Source of the DNA: Dactylorhiza incarnata | Lineage: Eukaryota; Streptophyta; Magnoliopsida; Asparagales; Orchidaceae | Direction of reading: 5' to 3' | Assembly: GCA_033032865.1 (NCBI GenBank) | Contig: JAWHQI010000165.1 | Location: forward strand, 4,103,001 to 4,167,000 | DNA length: 64,000 bases | Part shown: piece by piece, positions 22,505-34,353 of the stretch | Layout: each line of letters opens with the position of its first letter | How positions within the stretch are numbered: position 1 is the first letter of the stretch | Notes under the pieces: model-generated | What the model saw: the letters and a program-made list of their open reading frames with translations, nothing else | What the model was told of the DNA's origin: nothing | Database searches by the model: none | Translations under genes and position numbers: made by a program

Positions 22505-23090
22505 GCTAAGCGCAGACCGCCTACCCGGCTTGGAGCTGGGCGAGCCGGAGGCCTCTCGGCCTCCCCGGCTTGCCCCCACAAGGTTCTGGGCGAGCCGGAG
22601 GCCTCTCGGCCTTCCCGGCTCGCCCCCACAAGGCTCTGGGTGAGCCGAAGGCCTCCCGGCCTCCCCGGCTCACCCCCACAAGGCTCTGGGCGAGCCGGAG
22701 GCCTCCCGGCCTTCCCGGCTCACCCCCACAAGGCTCTGGGCGAGCCAGAGGCCTCACGGCCTCCCCGGCTCGCCCCCACAAGGCTCTGGGCGAGCCGAAA
22801 GCCTACCGGCCCTCCCAGCTCGCCCCCACAAGGCTCTGGGCGAGCCGGAGGCCTCCCGGCCCTCCCGGCTCGCCCCCACAAGGCTCTGGGCGAGCCGGAG
22901 GCCTCCCGGAGTCCCCGGCTCGCCCTCACAAGTCTCTGGGCGAGCTGGAGGCCTCCCGGCCCTCCCGGCTCGCCCCCACAAGGCTCTAGGTGAGCCGGAG
23001 GCCTCCTGGCCCTCCCGGCTCGCCCCCACAAGGCTCTGGGCGAGCCGGAGGCCTCCCGGCCTCCCCGGCTCGCCCTCACAAGGGAATAGT
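22505..23090 (-). repeat. 50-bp GC-rich array in A0 right LTR
   Basis: About eleven units like those at 1-425, with the same inverted arms. Confidence 0.92.
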
Positions 23091-23227
23091 CCTGGGATGC
23101 GCCCCTCAAACTCGACTCCCTCCAAATGCTCACCCCTCCTCCTCCCGGGGTCGCGCCCTTTGGAAATATTGGGCCTAAAAAATATCTTGGGCCTCGTGGG
23201 CCCACTCGGCGAATACAGGGTTGTACA

Positions 23228-24190
23228 CCTGGCTAGGCTCTGGCACAGCTTTCCGCAGCACAGATATGTGAAACACATCATGCAGTCTGCTCAACTCTGT
23301 CAAAAGAGCAAGCCGATAGGCATCTTCGCCAACACGCTCCAGTATCTCAAGCGGTCCAAGGTATCTCAGACTCAGCTTTTTCAAGCGCCGAATCCTGGAT
23401 ACACCCTTGAAAGTTTTGATCTTTAGGTAAACCCAGTCGCCCATGGCAAACTCAACATTTCTGTGCTTAACATTGTAGTATTTCACCTGCCTATCTTGTG
23501 CAATCAACAATCTCTCCCGGATTGTTTGAATAGCCGAATTTGCATCTTCAACTTCCTTCCGCTTAAACAGCTTCGTCTCACCTGTCTCCGCCCAAGCTAA
23601 GGGAGTGCGGCAAGCTCTACCATAGAGGGCCTCGAAGGGCGTCATCTTTATACTTTCCTGATAGCTGTTATTATAAGCACACTCGATCATGAAAAGATGA
23701 TCTTCCCACTTCTTACCGAAATCTAGGACGCACATACGGAGCATGTCCTCCAGAGTTCTGTTCGTACGTTCAGTCTGTCCATCCGTTTGAGGGTTGAAGG
23801 CAGTACTAAACTTCAACTTTGTACCCAACAACTGGTGGATTAGCCTCCAATCTTTTGATTTAAAGCGCCCATCTCGGTCACTGACGATGCTACGGGGCAC
23901 ACCGTGCAATCGTACAATGCTATCAACATAAATCTTTGCTAACCTTTCGACTGAATCGTCCCTCCAGTTTGGAATAAAGTGGGCTACCTTCGTCAAGCGA
24001 TCCACGATCACCCATACGACATCATTCCCACTCTGAAATCTCGGCAAACCATGCACGAAATCCATAGAAATATCGTTAAATTTACATTCCGGTACTGGCA
24101 ACGACTTCAGGAACCCTCCAAGTTTCTGACATTCGGCCTTTACAAGTGCACAAGTCTTACACTTTGCCACATAAAGAGCGATGTCCTTCT
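23228..24190 (-). pseudogene. pol: Element C integrase, 3' truncated
   Basis: Begins inside the zinc region (CKTC) and runs through the catalytic core (GLPR..., SDRDGRF, FNPQTDGQTERTNRTLEDML) and the C-terminal VFHISVLRK. It ends at the A0 insertion before any chromodomain. Its N-terminus is fused directly to the RT active-site region, so about the last third of RT and all RNase H are missing. Confidence 0.9.
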
Positions 24191-25227
24191 TCAGACTGAG
24201 AGTACACCAAGATATCGTCGATGAAGACGATTACAAATTGATCCAACTACTCTCGAAAGGTCCTATTCATCAGATCAATAAATACTGACGGTGCATTCAT
24301 TAATCCAAACGGCATCACTGTAAACTCGTAGTGACCGTAACGGGTACTAAATGCCGTCTTGGGGATGTCGCATTCCCGAATCCGCAACTGATAGTAGCCA
24401 GACTTAAGATCCAGCTTTGAATACACCGACGAACCCACTAGCTGATCAAATAAGTCATAAATTCGATGAATCAGATACTTGTTCTTCTAGTCAGCTTGTT
24501 CAATTCACGGTAGTCAATACAGAGACGTAGGCTTCCGTCCTTTTTCTTCACAAAGAGGACTGGAACACCCCAAGGTGATGTACTTGGGCGTATATAGCCT
24601 TGCTCTAACAACTCCTGTAATTGAACCTTTAACTCTGCCATCTCCTTTGGCGCAATACGGTACGGAGAGCGTAACACAGACTTGGCACCTGACACCATCT
24701 TTATAGTGAAGTCTATCTCTCGCTGAGGTGGCGCCCCAGGATGATCTTTCAAAAACACATCAGGATACTCTGAGATAACAATAACGTCACTCAGACTGGG
24801 CTGAGGCTTTGCATCCCCCACTAGCACAACACACAATTCTACGCCTTGCCGAACTGCCTTGACTACTTGGACAGTAGACATAAACGACTTGCTCGATCCA
24901 CGCAAACCGGCAAACGTAGTCGCACGTTTGGTATTCCATCCCAGTGTGACCTCCTTAGAAGTGCAATCAATGTAGGCTTGCTGCGCCGACAGCCAGTCCA
25001 TACCAAAGATCACATCGAATTTCGAAAGTGGCAGTATCAGTGCTTCCAAATTGAAATCTTGACTTCCTATTCGTACCTTTACAACATGGCCTCGATCCGC
25101 ACTTATCGAGCAGCCATTGGGCAGCATCACATCTAAACGTTCCTTTCTAAATGACGAAGGCACCCCAAGCTATCGTATGAAGGCCTCCGATAGAAAATAA
25201 TGGCTCCCTTATCAAACAACACTCTCT
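24191..25227 (-). pseudogene. pol: Element C protease and RT fragment
   Basis: The protease part reads D-K-G-A at the triad with a 4-base deletion just after it, then a clear frame 25163-24471 ([30 protein letters not shown]). Another break follows, then RT 24438-24247 ([28 protein letters not shown]) up to the FIDD region near 24215, where the deletion begins. Confidence 0.9.
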
Positions 25228-25331
25228 CTGGAGAGGGAAATATTAGGAAAAATCCTAATACACAAACGGTTACAAGCAATGATGAAGGTATGAAGTATAA
25301 AATGTAACAAAAGCTGTATACTAGTGCATAC
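25228..25331 (-). other. Putative intron between gag and protease of C
   Basis: Minus strand donor GACAG|GTATGC and acceptor CTCTCCAG|AGAG, 104 nt with a pyrimidine-rich 3' end. Splicing joins the end of a gag frame to the protease FD-x-GA region in phase. Same position as in element A. Confidence 0.68.
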
Positions 25332-26060
25332 CTGTCACCACATTGCTTTGTTTTATGGCCCCTTGCTGGCCAAGATTATATACCCGGTTGAGCTGGAGTG
25401 TAGTGGGATGCAGACGACTCCACTGTCTTCCCTTTCTTTGCCGCATAAGCCGCAAATGCCTTTTTACCGCCACGACACTCGCGTGCAATGTGGCCCACCT
25501 GACCACAATTATAACAAGTGACTGGGCCTCTCCCAATCGCCAACTTAGACATCTGCATGATTCTACGGCGCCCAGATTTGGAAGAGCCCGGTACTTTGAA
25601 CTCTGCCTTCGGAGAACCAGCACGATAGTCTCGAGCTATATGTCCCACCTTTCCGCAAGTGAAACACGTAAGGGGGACCTGTGTAGTCATACCTCCCGTC
25701 ACACTAGGAGGAGCCGGATCCATCCATCTACACGTCCTCTTGTTCTTTGTCGTGCGTTGCACACATGTCATAATTCCTTCCAGCGATCTTGCTGCGTTCA
25801 CTAAGACGTGGAAACCAAATAGCATTGGTCTTGCAAGTGTTATCCGCAAGTCATCTCGCAGACCGTTGTAGAACTTATTAACCTTGGTTTCCTCATCTTC
25901 CCATAAAGACCTGTCATATCAGCTCAGACGGATGAACTCAACCAAGTACTCATCCATTGTGTGCTCTCACTGTTCCAGGTGTAGCGGATGGTTCTGAATT
26001 GGCCTCCCTGGTTGTGCAGATCTCGTCGCCACAACTACTTCAGCGACCATTCTAACCGCT
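25332..26060 (-). pseudogene. gag: Element C Gag remnant
   Basis: Two CCHC knuckles (CFTCGKVGHIARDY, with the last Cys lost, and CYNCGQVGHIAREC) preceded by a partial gag core (KFYNGLRDDLR). Most of the N-terminal half is missing and frames shift. 26061-26354 is leader sequence with no gene. Confidence 0.8.
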
Positions 26061-26354
26061 TCTGCAGAAATAGGGTGTGTAGACACAATACTCTCTAATG
26101 TGTGTCGTGATCGGGATTGCCCCGCACCACGTATCGTCACCTATACATGTGCACAAAACATAATTAGCGATGAAGAGATAACATGGATCACGAAAGGAAC
26201 ACAGAAGTTCCATCCCAATTCTACAAATATATAAGGAATTCATTCCTAAAGTGGACAGGTACTGGTTATTTACATGACTTAACGGCGACGCACACACGTG
26301 CTCACCACCCCTTAAAAGAATTCGACCACGAATTCCGACGGAAAGGGATCGAGA

Positions 26355-26370
26355 CCTGGCTCTGATACCA
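26355..26370 (-). other. Element C primer-binding site (tRNA-iMet)
   Basis: Minus strand TGGTATCAGAGCCAGG, three bases after the LTR; the full iMet match is longer than in A or B. Confidence 0.9.
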
Positions 26371-27924
26371 ATTTGTAACACCCTCCCTGTTACAAAGCAT
26401 ATAGCAGTAGGTCTGGCCGGGACCCCACGCCATATGAAACGAACAGAAGAGCGAGTTATTAATTAGCATTAAACAGTTAATAACATAACCATCTCAGCAC
26501 ACAGAGTCACACAACGGAAGCATTTTATTTCAATTAAAACCAGTGTATACATTGTCCATAAAAGCTACTAGGAATGAAATACATAACAAGTTCTTTACAA
26601 GGTTTGTTTACATAATAAAGGTGGCTTCCAAACATCGACACGCAGGCCGGCCACACATGAAAAACAGTAAACAAAAGCTTTGGCCTTCATGGGCCATTAC
26701 AGCACAGCAGCAGGGGCTTCAGCCCGCTATTTCCCGCTAGTATCGCCAGGACCTGTACAAATAAAGTCACCAAGCGGTGGGAAAACAAGTAACCGGTCAG
26801 CTTTAGCGACCCAGATTTATAACGACCCCACCCCATGCTCGGGGCGGCGGTGCTCCTTCCCTGCAGGCAAGCAACAACAGTATATATATCAAAGGTGCGT
26901 CTAAGCACCGCATAGAAGCATTCATCGACAAGTCCTTTTTCAACTCGGATTTAGGCTTACACACTTTGTGCACTCTCGGCACGCAATCGACAAGTCCTTT
27001 TTCAACTCGGATTTTCACTATGAGCTGACTCTCATCAAGGTTGGCTGACCTTGACGAGTTCTAGTCCCAAACGGCATATCGTGACCTGAGGTTGCAATCC
27101 TCATCACAAGATAGCTAAGGGTGGGGTTTCGGTTCCGCCAGATGCCCGCGCTCATAATATTAGGGATTACATCCACCTAAAATGGGTACGGCTTTCCCTA
27201 ACTTGCTCTTGACCCGTAAGGTCAATAAAGCAAGGTACGCGGTCCTTCAGCTTCTGTTGCTCAACCCAGTTCATGCATATATGTTTCACAGGCTTCACAC
27301 AACTCACTGGTAGCTACCGCCGGCGTTAGCTCTAACGCCCGACGTTAGTGACAGAACTCAGTTCTGCTACTCTTTTCCAGGTATTTTTTGGGAAACACCT
27401 CCAGACCTCTTGGCATAGATCACGGAGTCTTCTCTGGAGTCTTCTCTGGAGTCTTCTCTAGAGTGTAATAACATATCAACATCACCAATCCAGACCAACC
27501 TATCCAGATGGGCTTCACACAACATGCATATGCCCGTACTTCAATTCCGGACTATATATGCAATTTTTACGGGGATAACATCGACCCGTTGGCAGAAATC
27601 TATCCACATGCTAGTGGAAATCTGCCTACTACTATGCAAATCAAAGGAAGAACGTGTCCAGAGATGAGGGAGGAGAATCGTTACCCTCGGCGCTCGTTTC
27701 GGTACCATAGATCTGAGAGGAACTCGGCTGGACACTTTTGAAATAGCTTCCTCTCCACTGAATTGACGATGGCACAAACATGCAAGCAATCTCCTCCATG
27801 GATTTGCCCTTAACTCAACGAAAGGCTCACCTCCAACTGATCTCCTTCCCAGCTCTCATCCAACAGCTTTCGGAAATGTAGAGGGTCTCAGAGAAAATGA
27901 GAAGAAAAGATGGATTTTGCTGCC

Positions 27925-27934
27925 TTATATATTT
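27925..27934 (-). promoter_or_regulatory. TATA box of C LTR
   Basis: Minus strand TATATAAGG, about 100 bp downstream of the motif array. Confidence 0.65.
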
Positions 27935-28029
27935 TCTTAGCTAACGCCAGCGTTAGCACATAACGTCTGGCGTTAGCCCCTAAGGCGGTGGCTGAGTTTA
28001 TCCATAGCCGCTTAAAGCCCTACGGTGCT

Positions 28030-28670
28030 CGACGATCGGCGTTCGACGAATGGACTGGAGTTCATCGAACGGCGTTCGACGAACTCTCTGCAGCCTGCGT
28101 TCGACGAACGGCCTGAAGCCTGCGGTCGACGAATGGCCTGAAGCCTGCGGTCGATGAACGGCTGGCTGCATTCGACGAACAGCTAGAAAGTTGTGCTCGA
28201 CGAATGGTTGACTGCGTTCGGCAAACTGCTAGAAAGCTGCGTTCGACGAATGGCTGGTTGCGTTCGACGAACTGCTAGAAAGCTGCGTTCGACGAACTGC
28301 TAGAATGCTACGTTCAACGAACGACTGGCTGCATTCGACGAACAGCTAGAAAGCTGCGTTCGACGAACGGCTGACTGCGTTCGACGAACTGCTAGAAAGC
28401 TGTGTTCGACTAACGGCTGGCTGCGTTCGACGAACTGCTAGAAAGCTGCGTTCGATGAACGGCTGACTGTGTTCGACGAACTGATAGAAGCTGCGTTCGA
28501 CGAACGTCTGGCTGCGTTCGACGAACTGCTAGAAAGCTGCGTTCAACGAACGACTGGCTGCGTTCGATGAACTGCTAGAAAGCTGTGTTCGACGAACGGC
28601 TGGCTGCATTCGATGAATTGCTTAAAGCCTGCGTTCGACGAACGACCTGAAGCCTGCATTCGACGAACGG
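28030..28670 (-). repeat. GTTCGACGAAC array in C U3
   Basis: More than twenty copies of GTTCG-A-CGAAC (5-bp arms around one base), some with single changes, at alternating intervals of about 21 and 25 bp. Filler alternates GGCTGGCTGC and TGCTAGAAAGCTGC. Confidence 0.93.
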
Positions 28671-28745
28671 CTTGAGCTAACACCGGGCGTTATCTTTAAG
28701 ACCACAACTTGCTGATTTCAGTGCACTGAAAATTGAGGTGTTACA

Positions 28746-29445
28746 AGTTATATACTCGTATGATAGTTGATGATCACTCTAGATTAACATGGGTATTCTT
28801 CCTCAAAAAGAAGTCAGATACACTTGACATCTTAATGAAATTTGTCAAGTCTATCCAGAATGAAATGGACTGTTCAGTGGTCAAAATGAGAAGTGACCAT
28901 GGAACAGAATTCCAATCTGGTGATATGACAATTTTTGTCAAGAATAAGGTATCTCCCAAGAATTCTCTTCTCCTAGAACCTCACAACAGAATGGGGTGGC
29001 TGAGAGAAAGAATAGGATCCTTATTGAGGCTGGTAGAACAATGTTGAGTGACTCCTCATTGCTAGAATATTTCTGGGCTAAGGCTGTCCAAATAGCATGT
29101 CATGTGCTGAATAGAGCATCAATCACCAAAACTCATAAGAAAACTCCCTATGAACTATTGACGGGCAGAAAATCCACTGTATCCTATTTTAGAATCTTTG
29201 GATATAGCTCCCATAACATAGCATATAGGGTGTTCATCAAAAATACTGAAGTAGTAGAAGAGTCAATTCATATTGTATTTGATAAGACTAGCCTGATCTA
29301 CAAGGATTGGTCTAGTTCTTCTAATGTTGTAGGTACTGAACTAATGATGAAAGAGTTGTTTATAGAGGACAAGCCAGCTTCCAATGAGGTAACCTCACCT
29401 GATGCAATATTCAGAGAACAAGGGAAATTTTCTAGTGAAACATAA
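28746..29445 (+). pseudogene. pol: Element D integrase
   Basis: Starts mid-domain at VDDHSRLTWVFFLKKK (first catalytic Asp region), then MRSDHGTEFQ (second). A frameshift near 28990 changes frame, then AERKNRILIEAGRTML (Glu region) and CHVLNRA...TPYELLTGRK. Interrupted at its left end by element C. Confidence 0.9.
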
Positions 29446-31183
29446 GTTGCTGGTGAAGAAGAACAACATGAAATTCAACATGATAAACATGAAGCTGGAG
29501 GTGGTGCACAGGGAATTACAGAAAGGCTGTCACTTGCTATCAAACACTTGAGAGACCATCTTAGAAATTTGATCATTGGAGATGCAAGCCAGGGAGTCAC
29601 AACCAGGATCAAAACTCACAATGAAGTAATGTTCATGAGCTTCCTCTCCTAGGTATAACCAAAGAAATTTGAAGAAGCAAATGGAGACTCATTCTGGATA
29701 ACTTCCATGCAGGAAGATGAAAAATTAGTTCAAAAGGTGTAAGGTGTGGAAATTGGTTTCAAGACCCAAAGGACAGAACATAATTAGAACAAAATGGGTC
29801 TACATGAACAAGATGGATGAGAATGGAGTAATTGTGAAGAACAAGGCAAGATTTGTAGCAAGAGGATATAGACCAGAAGAAGGTATTGACTTTGAACAAA
29901 CTTTTGCACCAGTGGCAAGGCTAGAAGCCATCAGAATATTCCTTGCATATGCTTCCCACAAAGGATTCAAGGTCTACCAAATGGATGCGAAGTCAGTCTT
30001 CCTAAATGGTGACCTAAAGGAAGAAGTATATGTAGAACAACCATCAGGTTTTATCAATCCAATCTTTCTTGATTATGTGTACTATCTTAGAAAAGCTTTC
30101 TATGGCTTAAAACAAGACCCAAGGGATTGGTAAGAAACCTTGTCTATCTTCCTTCTTAAGAATAAATTTTCAAGGGGGAGGATAGACAAAAAATTGTTCC
30201 AAAGGGAAGTAAAGGGGAAGAGTCTCTTTGTCCAAATATATTTTGAGACATCATATTTGGGTCTACAAATGATAACCTTTGCAAGAGGTTTGCGAACCTG
30301 ATTCAAGGGGAATTTGAAATGAACAATATGAGAGAGCTTAAGTATTTCTTAGGCCTCAAGGTGCAACAATCTGAAGATGGAATATTCATCTCCCAGAATA
30401 AGTTCACCAAGGAGTTAGTTAATAAATTTGGAATGGAGAATGCCTCCACCATAAAAAATCCTATGGGGTCAAATATATCCATTGACAAGGATGAGAAAGG
30501 GAAACCTTTTGATGAGACCTTGTACAGTTGTATAATTGGCTCCCTCCTCTATTTAACTGTAAGTATACCTGATATCAGGTATGCTACATGTGTATGTGCT
30601 AGGTACTAGGCATTCCCTAAAGAATCTCATTACTCAGCTGTAAAGAGGATTATGAGATACCTTAAGGGCACAACACCTCTTAGCCTATGGTACCCTAGGA
30701 ATAATGATTTTGAACTAACATGGTATTCAGATGTAGATTTTGTAGGCTGTAAAGTGGACAAGAAAAAGTAACTCAGGGACATGCCAATTCCTTGGGAGAA
30801 GACTAATTTCCTAGAGTAGCAAGAAGCAAACCAATGTTGTTATTTCGACATCAGAGTTAGAATACATATCAAATGGAAGTTTCTATGCACAATTGCTCTG
30901 GATCCAACATCAACTGCAGGACTACAATCTGCAACTATGTAAAACTCCAATGTTTTGTGACTCATCTATTGCAGTTTCAATTGCTAAGAATCTTGTGTCC
31001 CACGGCACGAGTAAGCACATTGAAATTAAGTATCACTTCATCAGAGAACATGTTGAGAAGGAAGACATCTGCCTTAACTTTGTCCCCACTGACAAAGAAG
31101 TGGCAGATATCCTCACTAAACCTCTGGATGAAGCAAAGTTCAATTTCTTCAAAATTGAGCTGGGCATGCTCAATTTAGAATAA
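29446..31183 (+). pseudogene. pol: Element D RT and RNase H
   Basis: After a linker, RT from 29744 ([48 protein letters not shown]), then stops and frame changes. RT end at 30319-30609 (MRELKYFLGLKV). RNase H of Copia type to 31183 (STSELEYIS, STSKHIEIKYHFIREHV, DILTKPLD). Copia order (integrase before RT) is evident. Decayed by many stops. Confidence 0.9.
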
Positions 31184-31367
31184 CTCTGGCTGAGCTGCCC
31201 TTACTTATTTATCTATTATTGTTACAGTTTTCTTGTAGTTGGTGCTAGGTCACTAACTGAGCATGCAGGTTATCACTTGGATAGCTAGGAGTAACTTACA
31301 AAAGAAGGAGTACATATTGTTTGTGCATAAAAGCAATCAAAGACCTTATTATTTTGTCCACAAATAA

Positions 31368-31391
31368 TATCGTCGTGTTGACATAACGATA
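31368..31391 (+). promoter_or_regulatory. D family motif upstream of its accessory gene
   Basis: TATCGTCGTG-N4-CATAACGATA, the same arm as in the D U3 array, with two mismatches, about 240 bp before the accessory ATG. The rest of 31184-31627 has no gene. Confidence 0.5.
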
Positions 31392-31627
31392 CTCTGTTAT
31401 TTATCTATCAAATTAGAAATTCTAAATGAATTAATCGCAGCCATTGGATCTAAAATTGATCAAATCCCAAGTACGCAGCTTTTCGCTTTTCATAATAGAA
31501 ATTTAAAATAGGTGTCAAATGTCTTGAAATTAAAACATAAGCTACATTTGCCCTAAAAAGTCATCGCGTGCTTTCCTTCTGGCGGAGGTAGACAAGTCGA
31601 TACCGATCAGCTCTCCGTGTCAAAGAA

Positions 31628-34023
31628 ATGGCTCTAAAGGGAGAAGGATATTTGTATGAAGGAAGTGGAGTGGTGAGAAATGGATTTTCGAAGGCCTTAG
31701 AAGAAATTCAAGCAAATAAAAGATGGCTCGGCTCCATGAACTTGCAGTTTATGCTGACTGAACCTACTGTGATCATGAGAAGGGAGGTGCTTGAGTTCTA
31801 TTCCAATGCCAAAGTTGGCTCATCTGAGAAGTCGATCAAGAGTAAGATCAATAGAATGAGAGTGAAGGTGACCTCTAAGAGACTGGCCAAAGTGCTCCAT
31901 CTACCCTCATTCGTTAATGGAGAAGAAGATGAAGAGGTCACAAAGTAGGACCTAAATAATGCCCAAGAATGGTGTGGGCACTGTAAGAAGACCTATGGGT
32001 CCTTCGAAAGGAAGCACTTCAATCAGCAAGGAAAGCTACTAGCTGATATAGTTGGGAAAGCCCTTCTATGCAAGGTAGGGTCCCATGATAGAATCTCCAA
32101 GCCAATGTTTGAACTAATGGCAAGGATAATTCTAATCAAGAAAACAAATTGGGGTCAGGTTACCCTACAAAAAATTGAAGAAAGCGTTCAAGTACCAAAC
32201 CTTGGTAGAATACTATCCCTCTTTTTACTCCAGTCATATCCTGATCACTTTAACAAGAAATTGGGAGTCAAAATCCATCACATGAGAATGATGGACATTA
32301 AAGTTCTAGAAAGGTGGGAGAAGGTTTTGACAAAGTCTCTTAAAGGGAAGATAGAAGTGAAAGAATATAGAAGTGAAGAAGAAGGTTCCTCCTCTAGAAG
32401 TAAGCCAGTGCATGATCCTAATCTTTCAAGTTTTGAGGAGGAGGCAGAGCACAGGGACTTAACAGTCCAAGTTTCAGTATAGAGCACTGAGTCAAGAGCC
32501 ACTGAAGGTGTTGCTCTGGGTAAGGAAATGGAGCTTGCTGAAAATCCTAATGACTCCTTGGGGAACATATCTGACAGAAGAAGTACATATGATGTTGCAA
32601 GTGAGGCGGAGCATGAGACTGGGCTCCATGCACATGTAATAGAAGTGATAAACAAAATCATAGAGGTTGAGGATGTTATCCACATTGGGTTAGCTGTCTA
32701 AAAGGACCAAGTTGATGCTCTTGAGGAGATAAGCTAAGAAAAGTTTGATGTCAACTCATGCAGGGAGTTGATAAATACTGAAATCACCATTATTCCTGAG
32801 GATTAAGTAAGACCAACTTATATAAGAAGATCTCCTTCTCCAATGTATGAAGAAGGGGAAGGAATGGAAGATCTTCTCTAGAAAATAATGAAGAAGAAAG
32901 TTGAGCCTAAACCCAAAAGCCAAGCTCCTCCACATGCCAAATGCCTAAAGATTCCTTAATGCTGAATCAGATTAAGATGGTCCTGGATAAGCAAAGATAT
33001 AAGCTTGAAGCTTATGTTGACACTATTATTAATGATTTAAGAAGATATCTGTCCAGCGAGACTGTAGTCCTGAGGATAGAAATGAAGCTTCTCAAAGAAC
33101 ACACCTTCAATTTCTTTATGAGAGCAGCTCGAACAGTAGATCATACTGATACACAGCTAGAACTCACCCATAAGGGTCTGGTTGAAATTATTGAAAATCA
33201 ATGTGCAACATCTGAGAATATGGAGGAGACTTTCAAAGCTACTGCTAGGGGAATGGTTGAGCACAAAAGGATCACCCAAGAGATATTGGACTTCTGCAGT
33301 TAGGAGTTGGACAACCATCTTCTAGAGACAGAATTATTTGGCTGGTGGAATCAATATGCTAAAGGACAAGATTCTAAATCTTCAAGTCAATCTGCAGAAG
33401 GACCTATCTGAAGAAGTCATAAAGGGGGAGAAATCAATGATTAAGTCCAGTGGTGAGCATTCCATTTGGACCTCTAATTCTATAAGTGAAGTAATGAACC
33501 TTCCGCCTATCTATTATGATGAGCCTGCTGAAGTACCTGATGATGTACCTGTTGCTACTCCTGCCACATCTGAAGCATCTGTTGCTGCTGCACAAGGCAA
33601 AGTGAAGGATATTGGTGCTAAGGAGGATGAAATTAAGCTAAAAAAGAAAAGGTACATAGAGGAAATAGAACAGAAATAGGATTATGAGCAGTGGAGCCCT
33701 AAATTAAGGGAAATAATCTTAACTGCATGGGAACATATCAAGTCAAATAAAACTGATAGGGCCAAACTGTATAGCACCCATGAGTGGACCAAGTATGAAA
33801 ATCATGAAGAAATAAGAAGAATCCACAAAATAAACAAACTGGCGGGAAAGATTCCAGGAGATGCAGAAAAACCATTGAGATATCATCCAAAGCCTTATGG
33901 ATATTTCACCAAATAGAATGAAAAGATAAAGGAGGTTGTTCTCAAGAAAGCAAGATGTGGAATATCCATAAGAGAACCAAAAGGATAGTTGGCTTTCATT
34001 TTATGGGCAAATGTAGAAATATT
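31628..34023 (+). pseudogene. D accessory protein, homologous to that of B
   Basis: One frame from MALKGEG with a TAG at 31946 and then several further stops; later segments are at 32105-32482, 32941-33303 and 33338-33679. The N-terminal domain has MRVKVTSKRLAKVLHLPS and, after the first stop, LLADIVGKALLCK. It aligns with B on both sides of B's intron, but no intron is present here. Downstream are charged and helical segments. It occupies the 3' position used by env-like genes in SIRE elements, yet shows no membrane segment. Function unknown. Confidence 0.75.
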
Positions 34024-34180
34024 TTAAAATTCAAAACATTTTAACACATAAATTTCTAATATGCTGATGATATTTCTTGTGTTATGCATTGCAATGTTAC
34101 GAATATTTTCTACTCTCCGCTCTTATTGTTTGTTAATTTTCATTATTGTGTTTTATCATTGATTGAGTTATGACTTCTTC

Positions 34181-34193
34181 AAATAGGGGGGAT
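34181..34193 (+). other. Element D polypurine tract
   Basis: AAATAGGGGGGATT directly before TGTTGGGAACAATG. 34024-34180 is AT-rich with no gene. Confidence 0.8.
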
Positions 34194-34353
34194 TGTTGGG
34201 AACAATGCCCACAATGTTTCAGATTTGGAGAATGCTCTAAGTCAATGATAAGTACATTTTGTATCTAATATCAATCCGATGTGACATGAGCGGGATGGGG
34301 CATTATATATCCTATATATAATATTTTGAGATCAAGCACAATATCTTTAAGTA

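Larger units (their letters stand above)
1..23227 (-). mobile_element. Element A0: gag-only Ty3/gypsy retrotransposon, Tat-like, interrupted by element A
   Basis: Minus-strand element whose two LTR copies both end at the same junction (gttgtaca, at 567 and 23227). The interior is 568-870 plus 19002-22084, the gap being filled by element A. It codes for a gag and no recognisable protease, reverse transcriptase or integrase. Tandem arrays of 77 and 85 bp occupy the place where pol would be. The right end lies in the integrase tail of element C. The left LTR runs off the window, so its target duplication cannot be tested. It must depend on enzymes of a relative. Lineage assignment to Tat-like is from the gag and the primer-site region and is moderate. 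Confidence 0.75.
22085..23227 (-). repeat. A0 right (5') LTR
   Basis: 1143 bp, TGTACAACC at the high end and TTTCAACA at the low end on the minus strand. Holds a TATA box and 50-bp array. No gene; the long frames at 22570-23205 are from the array. Confidence 0.8.
23228..28745 (-). mobile_element. Element C: Ty3/gypsy retrotransposon, deleted
   Basis: Minus-strand element with its 5' LTR at 26374-28745, primer site, damaged gag and pol. The pol end is cut by A0 at 23228; the remainder should lie left of the window. At 28745 it abuts the integrase of D, so C is inserted in D. Large internal deletions in gag and pol make it non-functional. Confidence 0.88.
26374..28745 (-). repeat. Element C 5' LTR
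   Basis: 2372 bp bounded by inverted TGTAACACC and GGTGTTACA. No gene. R/U5 (26374-27900) contains a duplicated cgacaagtcctttttcaact (near 26928 and 26988). U3 holds the motif array. Motifs gctaccgccggcgttagc (27313) and GCTAACGC-CA-GCGTTAGC (27950) are inverted repeats shared in style with element F. Confidence 0.9.

Noticed and set aside
22570..23205. Long overlapping reading frames on both strands of the GC-rich array
   Set aside because: They arise from a 50-bp repeat without stops in several frames; composition is Pro/Arg/Gly-rich and no domain is present.
31628..34023. Envelope gene in D
   Set aside because: Position fits an env-like gene, but no signal peptide or membrane helix is visible and it aligns with the B accessory protein.
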